Of a DNA stretch of 14,479 nt, positions 1 to 7,216 are shown piece after piece. The notes below the pieces were generated by a model that saw only the letters and a program-made list of their open reading frames with translations, was not told the DNA's origin and ran no database searches. The first letter of the stretch is position 1. Each line of letters starts with the position of its first letter. This DNA is from an uncultured bacterium. GTDB lineage: Bacteria; Bacillota; Clostridia; Lachnospirales; Lachnospiraceae. The position numbers were made by a program, and so were the translations under genes. The DNA lies in the NCBI GenBank assembly GCA_905214855.1, contig CAJMNU010000033.1, positions 1 to 14,479 on the forward strand, written 5' to 3'.

Positions 1-308
1 AATGTCCTGATCTTCAGATTTTGGCAGAATCCGATGAAGCTGGAGTGTTTTTGGTGATGGAAAAGACAGGAAAGCAGATTTTTATTCAGGGGCATCCAGA
101 GTATGACAGAATGACACTGGATGGTGAATACCACAGAGATTTGGATCGTGGTCTCAATCCTGATATTCCATGCAATTATTATGAACATGATGATCCGTTA
201 TCGATTCCTAGATTGATGTGGAGAAATACAGGAAATACATTGTATTCCAACTGGCTTAATTTTTATGTATATCAGACTACCCCATATGTACTTGAAGTAG
301 ATGAGTGA
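1..308 (+). CDS. metA: Homoserine O-acyltransferase (MetA), 3' end only
   Basis: This is the C-terminal ~100 residues of homoserine O-succinyl/acetyltransferase, the enzyme that acylates homoserine at the entry to methionine biosynthesis in the cytoplasm. The reading frame is open from base 3 and stops with TGA at 306-308; the 5' part lies outside the window. The stretch FIQGHPEYDRMTL carries the His and Glu of the family's Cys-His-Glu catalytic set (GHPEY), and the ending SNWLNFYVYQTTPY is the typical MetA C-terminus. The catalytic Cys and the residue that separates acetyl-CoA from succinyl-CoA users are upstream, so the acyl donor cannot be told. Nothing links it to the catabolic genes further right. 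I saw no convincing terminator behind it, only a 6-bp hairpin at 330-345 without a T tract. Confidence 0.93.
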   Translation, partial: CPDLQILAESDEAGVFLVMEKTGKQIFIQGHPEYDRMTLDGEYHRDLDRGLNPDIPCNYYEHDDPLSIPRLMWRNTGNTLYSNWLNFYVYQTTPYVLEVDE

Positions 309-432
309 CATACCATTAAGGATAGTGAGAGATGAGATGTCATCTGAAATACAAGAGACATTTTATTGAACATTGTGCAGATAAAGTGTCTGCAAAGAAT
401 TACAGAGAAAGATGAGAAAAATAGAATAAAAA

Positions 433-1776
433 ATGAAACAGGATTTGACAACAGGAAATATTACAAAAAGTATGCTGTTTTTTGCATTCCCCATGATTGC
501 GGGAAATATGCTGCAGCAATTATATAATGTGGCAGATACATTGATCGTGGGAAAGTTTCTGGGATCAGATGCACTTGCAGCGGTGGGATCTGCTTATACA
601 CTGATGACTTTTTTAACCTCTATTTTACTGGGATTATGTATGGGAAGTGGTGCTGTTTTTTCCATCCGTTTTGGGGAAAGAAATGAGAAAATCTTAAAAG
701 AGAGTATCTTTGTGTCTTTTGTTTTGATCGGAACATTGGCGATTGTGTTGAATGCAGCAGTGATTGTGTGGATCGATCCGATCCTTCGTTTGCTTCAAGT
801 GCCAGATGAAGTGACAGGGATGATGAGGGAGTATCTTGTCGTGATTTTTATGGGGATCTTCGCCACATTTTTATATAATTATTTTGCATCTTTACTGAGG
901 GCGATCGGAAACTCTGTTGTGCCGCTTTTGTTTTTAGCTGTGTCATCCTTGCTTAATATTGGGTTAGATCTTTTGTTTGTACTGGTTTTTCATAGGGGAA
1001 TTGCAGGGGCAGCAGAGGCAACAATTATTTCTCAGTATGTTTCTGGTATTGGTATTGTTTGCTATACATATATCCGTTTCCCGCAGCTTAGGATTGAAAA
1101 ACAACATATGCATATGAAAAAAGAGATTTTTCATGAGATTTCTCAATTTTCGTTTTTGACTTGTATCCAACAATCTGTAATGAATTTTGGCATTTTGATG
1201 GTTCAGGGGTTAGTGAATAGTTTTGGACCTGTGGTTATGGCAGCGTTTGCAGCAGCAGTCAAGATTGACTCTTTTGCTTACATGCCAGTACAGGACTTTG
1301 GGAATGCATTTTCTACATTTATCGCACAAAATTATGGTGCAAAAAAAGAAGACAGAATACGTAAAGGTATCCGTGTTGCGATCATAACAGCGGTGATATT
1401 TTGTCTGATCATCAGTGCTGGAGTCTTCATATTTGCAAAAGACCTTATGCTGATTTTTGTGCAGCCTCAAGAGACGGAGATCCTGAGAGTAGGTGTGCAA
1501 TATCTGAGGGTAGAGGGAATGTTTTATTGTGGGATTGGGTGTCTTTTCCTACTGTATGGATTGTACAGAGCGGTACAGAAACCGGGAATGAGTGTAGTTT
1601 TAACAATCATTTCTCTTGGAACTCGTGTACTTTTGGCTTACACATTATCTTCCATCCCTGAGATTGGAGTATTAGGAATTTGGTGGTCTGTGCCAATTGG
1701 ATGGTTTTTAGCTGATGTGACAGGTCTTGTCTATTTATGGAAAAACAGTAAAATTATTAGCACTCATTTTAAATGA
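433..1776 (+). CDS. MATE-family multidrug/metabolite exporter
   Basis: This is a 447-residue integral membrane protein of the MATE (multi-antimicrobial extrusion) family, which exports cationic drugs or metabolites by Na+ or H+ antiport. The N-terminal segment contains MLQQLYNVADTLIVGKFLG followed by DALAAVGSA, the hallmark of the NorM/DinF-like group common in Clostridia. About twelve hydrophobic segments run through the protein in two similar halves, and the length matches the family. The ATG at 433 is preceded only by a weak purine-rich site (GAGAAA/GATGAG), so translation initiation may be modest. The substrate cannot be predicted. The last codons and the TGA stop at 1774-1776 lie inside the CIRCE palindrome in front of htpG, so the end of this gene is constrained by a regulatory site. 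Confidence 0.93.
   Translation: MKQDLTTGNITKSMLFFAFPMIAGNMLQQLYNVADTLIVGKFLGSDALAAVGSAYTLMTFLTSILLGLCMGSGAVFSIRFGERNEKILKESIFVSFVLIGTLAIVLNAAVIVWIDPILRLLQVPDEVTGMMREYLVVIFMGIFATFLYNYFASLLRAIGNSVVPLLFLAVSSLLNIGLDLLFVLVFHRGIAGAAEATIISQYVSGIGIVCYTYIRFPQLRIEKQHMHMKKEIFHEISQFSFLTCIQQSVMNFGILMVQGLVNSFGPVVMAAFAAAVKIDSFAYMPVQDFGNAFSTFIAQNYGAKKEDRIRKGIRVAIITAVIFCLIISAGVFIFAKDLMLIFVQPQETEILRVGVQYLRVEGMFYCGIGCLFLLYGLYRAVQKPGMSVVLTIISLGTRVLLAYTLSSIPEIGVLGIWWSVPIGWFLADVTGLVYLWKNSKIISTHFK
1727..1754 (+). promoter_or_regulatory. Candidate htpG promoter P1 (upstream of CIRCE)
   Basis: TTGTCT (1727-1732), a 16-bp spacer and TAAAAT (1749-1754) form a plausible housekeeping-sigma promoter inside the 3' end of the MATE gene. 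A start site about 7 bases downstream would fall inside the CIRCE element, which is the classical position for HrcA repression. The -35 match is only 4 of 6 and the region is coding, so this is tentative. Confidence 0.4.
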
Positions 1777-1783
1777 GTGCTAA
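1757..1783 (+). promoter_or_regulatory. CIRCE operator (HrcA binding site), perfect 27-bp palindrome
   Basis: The sequence reads TTAGCACTC-N9-GAGTGCTAA, an exact match to the CIRCE consensus bound by the heat-shock repressor HrcA. The nine-base spacer (ATTTTAAAT) is also symmetric, so the whole 27 bp is a 13-bp inverted repeat around one central base. It overlaps the TGA stop of the MATE gene (1774-1776) and is followed by TTTTCT. In RNA it could fold into a stem-loop and may also act as a terminator for the MATE transcript; that second role is inference. It lies 132 bases upstream of the htpG start codon. Confidence 0.96.
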
Positions 1784-1790
1784 TTTTCTA

Positions 1791-1819
1791 TTGACTTTTG
1801 GGAAAAGACGTATTACACT
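1791..1819 (+). promoter_or_regulatory. Candidate htpG promoter P2 (downstream of CIRCE)
   Basis: TTGACT (1791-1796), a 17-bp spacer and TACACT (1814-1819) form a sigma-A-like promoter between the CIRCE element and htpG, giving a leader of about 90 nt. The -35 box matches 5 of 6 positions and the -10 box 4 of 6. If this is the active promoter, the CIRCE lies just upstream of -35 rather than over the start site. Confidence 0.55.
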
Positions 1820-1914
1820 ATGTTCTGTAAGTTGAGTTGTAAGGAAAACAACAGATATCTCAATAATAAATTCATAAAAATAGAAAGAAATAGAAAACGA
1901 TAGGAGTGTGTGAT

Positions 1915-3909
1915 ATGGCAAAGTCAGGAAGTTTATCAATCAACAGTGAGAATATTTTCCCTATTATTAAAAAATGGCTGTATTCCGATCATGATATTTT
2001 TTATCGTGAATTGGTCAGCAATGGATGTGATGCCATTACAAAGCTGAAAAAATTATCTCTTATGGGAGAATTTGAAAAACCGGAAGATTTGGAATATAAA
2101 ATTCAGGTTATTGTAAATCCGACAGATAAGACAATTACTTTTGAAGATAATGGTCTTGGAATGACAATGGAAGAAGTCGATGAGTATATCAACCAGATCG
2201 CATTTTCTGGTGCGCAGGATTTCCTGAATAAGTATAAGGATAAAGCAAACGAAGATCAGATCATTGGACATTTTGGTCTTGGATTTTATTCTGCATTTAT
2301 GGTAGCTGATAAGGTGACAATTGATACATTGTCCCATAAGAAAGACGCAAAACCAGTTCACTGGGAGTCTGAAGGCGGTACAGAATATGAGATGGATGAA
2401 GGTAGTAAAGAGACAATGGGAACTACTATTACCCTGTACCTGAATGAAGACAGCACAGAATTTGCAAATGAATTTAGAGCAAGAGAAGTACTGAACAAGT
2501 ATTGTTCCTTTATGCCAGTTCCGATCTATTTGACAAATGCAACTGCAGAGCCAGAATATGAGACAATTGAAAAAGAGGAATTGACAGATAAAGATACTAT
2601 TGTTGAAACTGTAGTAGAGCCGGCAAAGACAGAAGAAAAAGAGAATGAGAATGGAGAAAAGGAGACTGTAGAAGTAGAGCCTTCCAGAGAAAAATATAAG
2701 ATTTTAAAACGTCCGGTTGCTTTAAATGACATCAATCCTCTTTGGAATAAACATCCAAATGAGTGTACAGAAGAAGAGTATAAAGATTTCTACCATAAAG
2801 TATTTATGGATTATAAAGAACCATTGTTCTGGATTCATCTGAACATGGATTATCCATTTAACTTAAAAGGCATTCTTTACTTCCCAAAGATCAATATGGA
2901 ATACGATAACTTAGAAGGCGTGATCAAACTGTACAATAATCAGGTATTTATTGCTGATAACATCAAAGAAGTGATCCCTGAATTCTTGATGCTTCTAAAG
3001 GGTGTTATTGACTGTCCGGATCTGCCCTTGAATGTATCCAGAAGCGCATTGCAGAATGATGGCTTTGTAAAGAAGATTTCTGATTATATCACTAAGAAAG
3101 TGGCAGACAAATTAAGTGGTATGTGCAAGACAGATCATGAAAACTATGAGAAGTATTGGGATGATATCAGTCCATTTATCAAATTTGGCTGCTTAAAAGA
3201 TGAAAAATTTGCAGAGAAGATGAATGATTATATCATCTTTAAGAATCTGGAAGGCAAATATGTTACTTTGAAAGAATATCTGGATGGTAACATGGCAAAG
3301 AGAGAAAAAACAGTATTCTATGTGACAGATGAAAAAGAGCAGAGTCAGTATATCAATCTGTTTAAGGAAGAAGGAATTGATGCCCTGATCTTAAAACATA
3401 GTATTGACAGTCCGTTTATTGGTCGTCTGGAGCAGAAGAATGAAGGCGTGAAATTCCTGCGTATTGACTCTGATCTGGCAGACAGTTTTAAAGATGAGAC
3501 AGAAGAGGATGAAGAGAAGGCAAAAGAAAATGCAGACAGTCTGACAGAAATCTTCCGAAAGGCACTTCAGAATGATAAACTGGAAGTGAAAGTAGAAAGA
3601 CTGAAAAAAGAGAGTATTTCTGCTATGATCACAGAATCTGAGGAAAGCCGCCGTATGCAGGAAATGATGAAAATGTACAATATGTACGGAATGGATCCGT
3701 CTATGTTTGGACCAAGCCTGACATTGGTTTTAAATGCTAACAATAAGTTGGTTCAGTATGTTTTAAATCATAAAGATGGAGAGCATACAAATGAGATCTG
3801 TGAGCAGTTGTATGATCTTGCACTTTTAAGTCATGGAAGTCTCAGCCCAGAAAGAATGACAAAATTCATTGCAAGAACCAATGAAATGATGATGTTTATG
3901 GCTGAATAA
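1915..3909 (+). CDS. htpG: HtpG, bacterial Hsp90 chaperone
   Basis: This is a 664-residue ATP-dependent Hsp90 chaperone acting in the cytoplasm as a dimer. The GHKL ATPase motifs are present: RELVSNGCDAITKL with the catalytic Glu32 and Mg-binding Asn36, DNGLGM at 78-83, and GHFGLGFYSAF from 118. The middle-domain ATPase arginine loop appears as LNVSRSALQND. The start is placed at ATG 1915 because AGGAG (1902-1906) sits 8 bases upstream; an in-frame GTG at 1906 would overlap that site. Residues ~211-262, between the N and middle domains, form a long acidic linker rich in Glu, giving a protein slightly longer than the usual 610-640 residues. The CIRCE element upstream indicates HrcA control. 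The next gene is convergent. Confidence 0.97.
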   Translation: MAKSGSLSINSENIFPIIKKWLYSDHDIFYRELVSNGCDAITKLKKLSLMGEFEKPEDLEYKIQVIVNPTDKTITFEDNGLGMTMEEVDEYINQIAFSGAQDFLNKYKDKANEDQIIGHFGLGFYSAFMVADKVTIDTLSHKKDAKPVHWESEGGTEYEMDEGSKETMGTTITLYLNEDSTEFANEFRAREVLNKYCSFMPVPIYLTNATAEPEYETIEKEELTDKDTIVETVVEPAKTEEKENENGEKETVEVEPSREKYKILKRPVALNDINPLWNKHPNECTEEEYKDFYHKVFMDYKEPLFWIHLNMDYPFNLKGILYFPKINMEYDNLEGVIKLYNNQVFIADNIKEVIPEFLMLLKGVIDCPDLPLNVSRSALQNDGFVKKISDYITKKVADKLSGMCKTDHENYEKYWDDISPFIKFGCLKDEKFAEKMNDYIIFKNLEGKYVTLKEYLDGNMAKREKTVFYVTDEKEQSQYINLFKEEGIDALILKHSIDSPFIGRLEQKNEGVKFLRIDSDLADSFKDETEEDEEKAKENADSLTEIFRKALQNDKLEVKVERLKKESISAMITESEESRRMQEMMKMYNMYGMDPSMFGPSLTLVLNANNKLVQYVLNHKDGEHTNEICEQLYDLALLSHGSLSPERMTKFIARTNEMMMFMAE

Positions 3910-3965
3910 TGCTGTTTTGAGTTTAGAAATGTAAATTTTAATAACAGATTGTTCATAAGAATGTG

Positions 3966-4030
3966 ATATGCTCCCAGCTTATAGCAGACAGAGGAAAGAA
4001 CGGATTTGTCGCTATAAGAAGGGAGCATAT
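3966..4030. repeat. 65-nt imperfect inverted repeat between convergent genes
   Basis: ATATGCTCCC (3966-3975) pairs perfectly with GGGAGCATAT (4021-4030). After a 3x3 internal mismatch, TTATAGC (3979-3985) pairs with GCTATAA (4011-4017), and GACA (3987-3990) can pair with TGTC (4007-4010) across a single bulged A, leaving a 16-nt purine-rich loop. It lies between the ends of htpG and the araC-type gene and may terminate one or both transcripts, but neither side has a run of T, so a standard intrinsic terminator is not shown. Confidence 0.6.
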
Positions 4031-4052
4031 TTAATAATGGAAGAAAGAAATT

Positions 4053-4919
4053 TTAGTGAGATATTTGTGAAAGAATTGTGTTACGGGCTTCTCGTGGTGT
4101 TTTACCATGATATTTACGGAATGCTTTTGTAAAATAATTCTGGTCAGAAAAGCCACATGCCTCTGCGATCTCACGAATAGGCATATCACTTTGGCGTGCC
4201 AGAAGTTCTAATGCTTTTTCCATTCGGATCGCATTCAGGTATTCCATAATAGATCTGCCATATGCCTTGCGGAAGGAAGCTGATAATGTGGCGCGGCTGC
4301 AATAGAAGGCATCACAGAGCTGATCCAGAGAAATATCAGATGCAAAATTTTGGATCAGATAGGAACGGATGCGGTCTGGCAGATTTTTGGCTGGTGTTTT
4401 TAAATAATTGCTCAATGTGATATAAGAGGCACAGATTTCCATGATAGAGATACAAGATTGGATCTGCTCTTTGGAACGGCTGGGAATAGTGTTTACATAT
4501 TGCTGAAGAAGATTGGGATCTTCTACAAAAGGCAGTGCTTTCTGATAGACGTGATCCCGGCTGGTCTTTTGCGTGTCGATGGTCTGTCCCATCATCAGAT
4601 ATCCAGAAAGAACTCCAAAATGGTACAGGGGAGCAACAGCTTCATAGAGACCACAGTGACAGCGGTAAATGCAGACATCTCCCTGTTTTTGCACTTTTTC
4701 AAATGCTATTTTATCAAAAGAATGGCATAGAGAAAGTGCTTTTTTATTTTTTTGGATCATACGGCAAAAAGGAGTCAGTTCCTCCGGCCATGCACATAGC
4801 TGCTTGAGGTTGGCATCATACAGACTCATGCGAAATCCAGAGACAATGTAAAGTTCCTTTAAAATGGATTGGAGTTTTTCAGATAAATTTGTTTCAGAAT
4901 GTTCCGTTTTTGAAAACAT
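4053..4919 (-). CDS. AraC-family regulator with N-terminal PocR sensory domain
   Basis: This is a 288-residue transcription factor. Residues ~12-165 resemble the PocR ligand-binding domain, a PAS-like fold, with the Cys-rich segment typical of that group (Cys52, Cys65, Cys83, Cys87, Cys89) and the GLYEAVAPL stretch. Residues ~185-285 are an AraC/XylS double helix-turn-helix: ISLDQLCDAFYCSRATLSASF, then IREIAEACGFSDQNYFTKAFRKYHGKTPREAR. The ATG at 4917-4919 has a strong Shine-Dalgarno site (AGGAGG, the complement of 4931-4936). It is divergent from the nucleotidyltransferase operon across 224 bp, so it most likely regulates that operon, and perhaps the sulfatase genes, in response to a GAG-derived ligand. 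Target and ligand are inferred; PocR domains in general bind small metabolites. Confidence 0.92.
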   Translation of the reverse strand: MFSKTEHSETNLSEKLQSILKELYIVSGFRMSLYDANLKQLCAWPEELTPFCRMIQKNKKALSLCHSFDKIAFEKVQKQGDVCIYRCHCGLYEAVAPLYHFGVLSGYLMMGQTIDTQKTSRDHVYQKALPFVEDPNLLQQYVNTIPSRSKEQIQSCISIMEICASYITLSNYLKTPAKNLPDRIRSYLIQNFASDISLDQLCDAFYCSRATLSASFRKAYGRSIMEYLNAIRMEKALELLARQSDMPIREIAEACGFSDQNYFTKAFRKYHGKTPREARNTILSQISH

Positions 4920-5024
4920 TGTTTTTAGTACCTCCTGTTTGAAATAGTAAAGTGTGAATAAAGTAATGTGGTATAAAAAACCATACGAAAATCCTAAAAT
5001 AGAAAAAATAATAAAAACTATCTG

Positions 5025-5049
5025 ATATTACTAAATATTATACAATATT
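5025..5049. promoter_or_regulatory. Three ATATT repeats at 10-bp spacing, candidate operator or bent DNA
   Basis: ATATT occurs at 5025, 5035 and 5045, exactly one helical turn apart, ending 3 bases before the -35 box at 5053. The last two copies are AATATT separated by four bases. AraC-type activators often bind phased direct repeats next to -35, so this is a candidate site for the divergent regulator. The region is very A/T-rich and chance cannot be excluded. Confidence 0.3.
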
Positions 5050-5052
5050 CCA

Positions 5053-5081
5053 TTGGAAAGACAAGTGGATTTTACTATAAT
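5053..5081 (+). promoter_or_regulatory. Promoter of the nucleotidyltransferase-kinase-CBM9 operon
   Basis: TTGGAA (5053-5058), a 17-bp spacer and a perfect TATAAT (5076-5081) form a sigma-A-type promoter. It precedes the nucleotidyltransferase ATG by about 60 bases. The imperfect -35 box agrees with dependence on an activator. Confidence 0.7.
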
Positions 5082-5143
5082 GAAAACAGAAACGACAGCA
5101 CGGAAGAACGTAAAAAGAATTCATATGTATGGAGGGTACAAAC

Positions 5144-6070
5144 ATGGAGAAGAAACCGGTATTGGTGATTATGGCTGCAGGTATGGGAAGTCGTTATGGT
5201 GGGCTGAAACAGATTGACCCAATTGATGAATTTGGCAATCTGATCATTGATTTTTCTATCTATGATGCGAAGGAAGCAGGATTTGAAAAAGTAGTCTTTA
5301 TCATCAAGAAAGCAATCGAGGAAGATTTTAAAGAGCATATTGGAAATCGAATCGCAAAGCAGATTGAGGTAGAGTATGTTTATCAGGAGCTTGATAAATT
5401 ACCGGAGCAGTATCAAGTACCAGAAGGACGTGTAAAACCATGGGGAACTGGTCACGCGATCCTGTGTGCAAAGGATGCGATTGACGGAGCACCATTTGCT
5501 GTGATCAATGCAGATGATTACTATGGAAAATCCGCATTTCGTTCTATCTATAACCAGTTAGCAGACCAGAAGGACGGAGATAAATATGAATATGCTATGG
5601 TTGGATACGACTTATATAAGACACTGACAGAAAATGGACATGTTGCAAGAGGTGTGTGCAGCGTAGAGAACGGAAAACTGGCTGATATCGTGGAGAGAAC
5701 ACGTATTGAGAAACATGGAGAAAACGCAGAATTTACAGAGGATGACGGGGCGACATGGACAGGACTTCCTCATGGAACCATCGTTTCTATGAATTTGTGG
5801 GGATTTACACCAAGTATCCTTGGAGAGCTGGAGCAGAGATTTGCAGGATTTTTAGATAAGAATCTTCCAGTAAATCCAATTAAATGTGAGTATTTCCTGC
5901 CATTTGTAGTGGATGAGATCTTGAAAGAAGGAAAGGGCGAAGTAACCGTTCTGACTTCTGCTGACAACTGGTATGGTGTTACTTATAAAGAAGATAAAGA
6001 GATGGTTGTAAACGCAATCCGTGGTTTGAAAGAAAAAGGATATTATCCGAATCGTTTATGGGAGGAATAA
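5144..6070 (+). CDS. Sugar-1-phosphate nucleotidyltransferase (probably hexosamine-1-P uridylyltransferase)
   Basis: This is a 308-residue NTP-transferase-fold protein that would join a sugar 1-phosphate to a nucleotide, releasing pyrophosphate. The N-terminal glycine-rich nucleotide-binding loop reads MAAGMGSRYGGLKQIDP (residues 10-26), a variant of the GxGxR...K signature. NADDYYG (122-128) holds the metal-binding Asp. ATG 5144 is chosen over ATG 5129 because GGAGGG (5131-5136) sits 7 bases before it. The next gene, a NahK-like kinase, starts 2 bases after the stop, so substrate and product probably pass between them: amino sugar to 1-phosphate to UDP-sugar. The substrate is inferred as GalNAc-1-P or GlcNAc-1-P from the kinase and the GAG genes; glucose-1-P or another nucleotide is not excluded. 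No signal peptide is visible, so the protein is cytoplasmic. Confidence 0.88.
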   Translation: MEKKPVLVIMAAGMGSRYGGLKQIDPIDEFGNLIIDFSIYDAKEAGFEKVVFIIKKAIEEDFKEHIGNRIAKQIEVEYVYQELDKLPEQYQVPEGRVKPWGTGHAILCAKDAIDGAPFAVINADDYYGKSAFRSIYNQLADQKDGDKYEYAMVGYDLYKTLTENGHVARGVCSVENGKLADIVERTRIEKHGENAEFTEDDGATWTGLPHGTIVSMNLWGFTPSILGELEQRFAGFLDKNLPVNPIKCEYFLPFVVDEILKEGKGEVTVLTSADNWYGVTYKEDKEMVVNAIRGLKEKGYYPNRLWEE

Positions 6071-6072
6071 AA

Positions 6073-7200
6073 ATGGGAGTTGCAGCAGAATTAGCAGAGG
6101 GAAAATGCAGTAAGATAGAAGAAGCTATAGCAGCATTTCAGCTTGAAGGAGAGCCGGTAAGCTGTCAGAGATATGGAAGCGGACATATCAATGATACATT
6201 CTTGTTAGTATGCAGACAGGGAGAGAATGAGAAGAAATATATTCTCCAGAGAATGAATAATGACATCTTTAAGGATGTGGCAGGTCTGATGAAGAATGTG
6301 TCTGGTGTAACAGAGTATTTAAAAAAGATCATTGTTGAGAATCATGGAGATCCAATGAGAGAGACTTTGAATCTGGTTCTTACAAAAAATGGTAATTTTT
6401 ATTATGAAGACAGCATAAAGAGCTATTGGAGAGTGTATCATTTTGTTTTAGGTGCTACTACATATGACGTTGTAAAGAAGCCGGAAGATTTTTATCAGAG
6501 TGCAAAAGCATTTGGACATTTTCAGAGACTTTTGGCAAAGTATCCAGTAGAAGAGCTGACAGAGACGATTCCGGATTTCCACAATACACCAGTTCGTTTT
6601 GAGACATTTAAGAAAGCAGTTGAGGAAGATATTTGTCACAGAGCAGATGGCTGTCGTGAGGAGATTAAGTTTGTTATGGACCGTGCACAGGAGATGGGAA
6701 CGGTCATGAAACTTTTAGAGAGTGGAGAAATGCCATATCGTGTAACACATAATGATACAAAGCTGAATAACATCATGATCGATGATAAGACAGGTGAGGC
6801 TCTCTGTGTTATTGATCTGGATACTATCATGCCGGGAGCATCTGTGTTTGATTATGGTGATTCTATCCGTTTTGGCGCTAACACGGCTGCTGAAGATGAG
6901 GTGGATCTGAGCAAAGTTTCCTTATCCCTGCCACTCTTCGAGATCTATACAAAAGGATTCTTGGAGGGCTGTGAGGGAAGTCTGACACAGACAGAAGTGG
7001 ATATGCTGCCAATGGGCGCAAAATTGATGACATTAGAATGTGGTATGCGTTTCCTGACAGATTATTTACAGGGAGATACCTATTTCAGGATCCATAGAGA
7101 AAATCATAATCTGGATCGCTGTCATACACAGTTTGGTCTGGTCGCAGATATGGAAGCAAAATGGGATGAGATGAAGGAAATCGTTAAAAAACACCAGTAA
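6073..7200 (+). CDS. N-acetylhexosamine 1-kinase-like kinase (APH/choline-kinase fold)
   Basis: This is a 375-residue kinase of the aminoglycoside phosphotransferase fold, close in layout to bifidobacterial N-acetylhexosamine 1-kinase (NahK, about 360 residues). The early segment YGSGHINDTF (34-43) is the nucleotide loop. HNDTKLNN (226-233) contains the catalytic Asp228, and VIDLDTIMPG (246-255) is the metal-binding motif characteristic of NahK-like proteins. The start is ATG 6073: GGAGG (6061-6065) lies 7 bases upstream, within the last codons of the preceding gene, whereas ATG 6058 has no such site. The spacing of two bases implies translational coupling to the nucleotidyltransferase. The likely role is ATP-dependent phosphorylation of GalNAc or GlcNAc released from GAG disaccharides at the anomeric position. 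Family membership is firm; exact sugar specificity is inferred. Confidence 0.87.
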   Translation: MGVAAELAEGKCSKIEEAIAAFQLEGEPVSCQRYGSGHINDTFLLVCRQGENEKKYILQRMNNDIFKDVAGLMKNVSGVTEYLKKIIVENHGDPMRETLNLVLTKNGNFYYEDSIKSYWRVYHFVLGATTYDVVKKPEDFYQSAKAFGHFQRLLAKYPVEELTETIPDFHNTPVRFETFKKAVEEDICHRADGCREEIKFVMDRAQEMGTVMKLLESGEMPYRVTHNDTKLNNIMIDDKTGEALCVIDLDTIMPGASVFDYGDSIRFGANTAAEDEVDLSKVSLSLPLFEIYTKGFLEGCEGSLTQTEVDMLPMGAKLMTLECGMRFLTDYLQGDTYFRIHRENHNLDRCHTQFGLVADMEAKWDEMKEIVKKHQ

Positions 7201-7216
7201 GAGAGGCACTGTCATA

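Noticed and set aside
330..345. Hairpin AGATGA-GATG-TCATCT behind metA as a terminator
   Set aside because: Only six base pairs and no T run follows.
1906..1914. GTG at 1906 as the htpG start
   Set aside because: It overlaps the AGGAG ribosome binding site that serves ATG 1915, and MAKSGSLSINSE is the expected HtpG-like N-terminus.
4458..4851. Open frames opposite the AraC gene, and many similar antisense frames over the sulfatase and lyase genes
   Set aside because: They lie fully inside well-supported genes, lack ribosome binding sites and have no recognisable protein character.
5129..5143. ATG 5129 as nucleotidyltransferase start
   Set aside because: The GGAGGG Shine-Dalgarno site lies after it and is spaced correctly for ATG 5144.
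6058..6072. ATG 6058 as kinase start, overlapping the upstream gene
   Set aside because: GGAGG (6061-6065) follows it and fits ATG 6073 with a 7-base gap.
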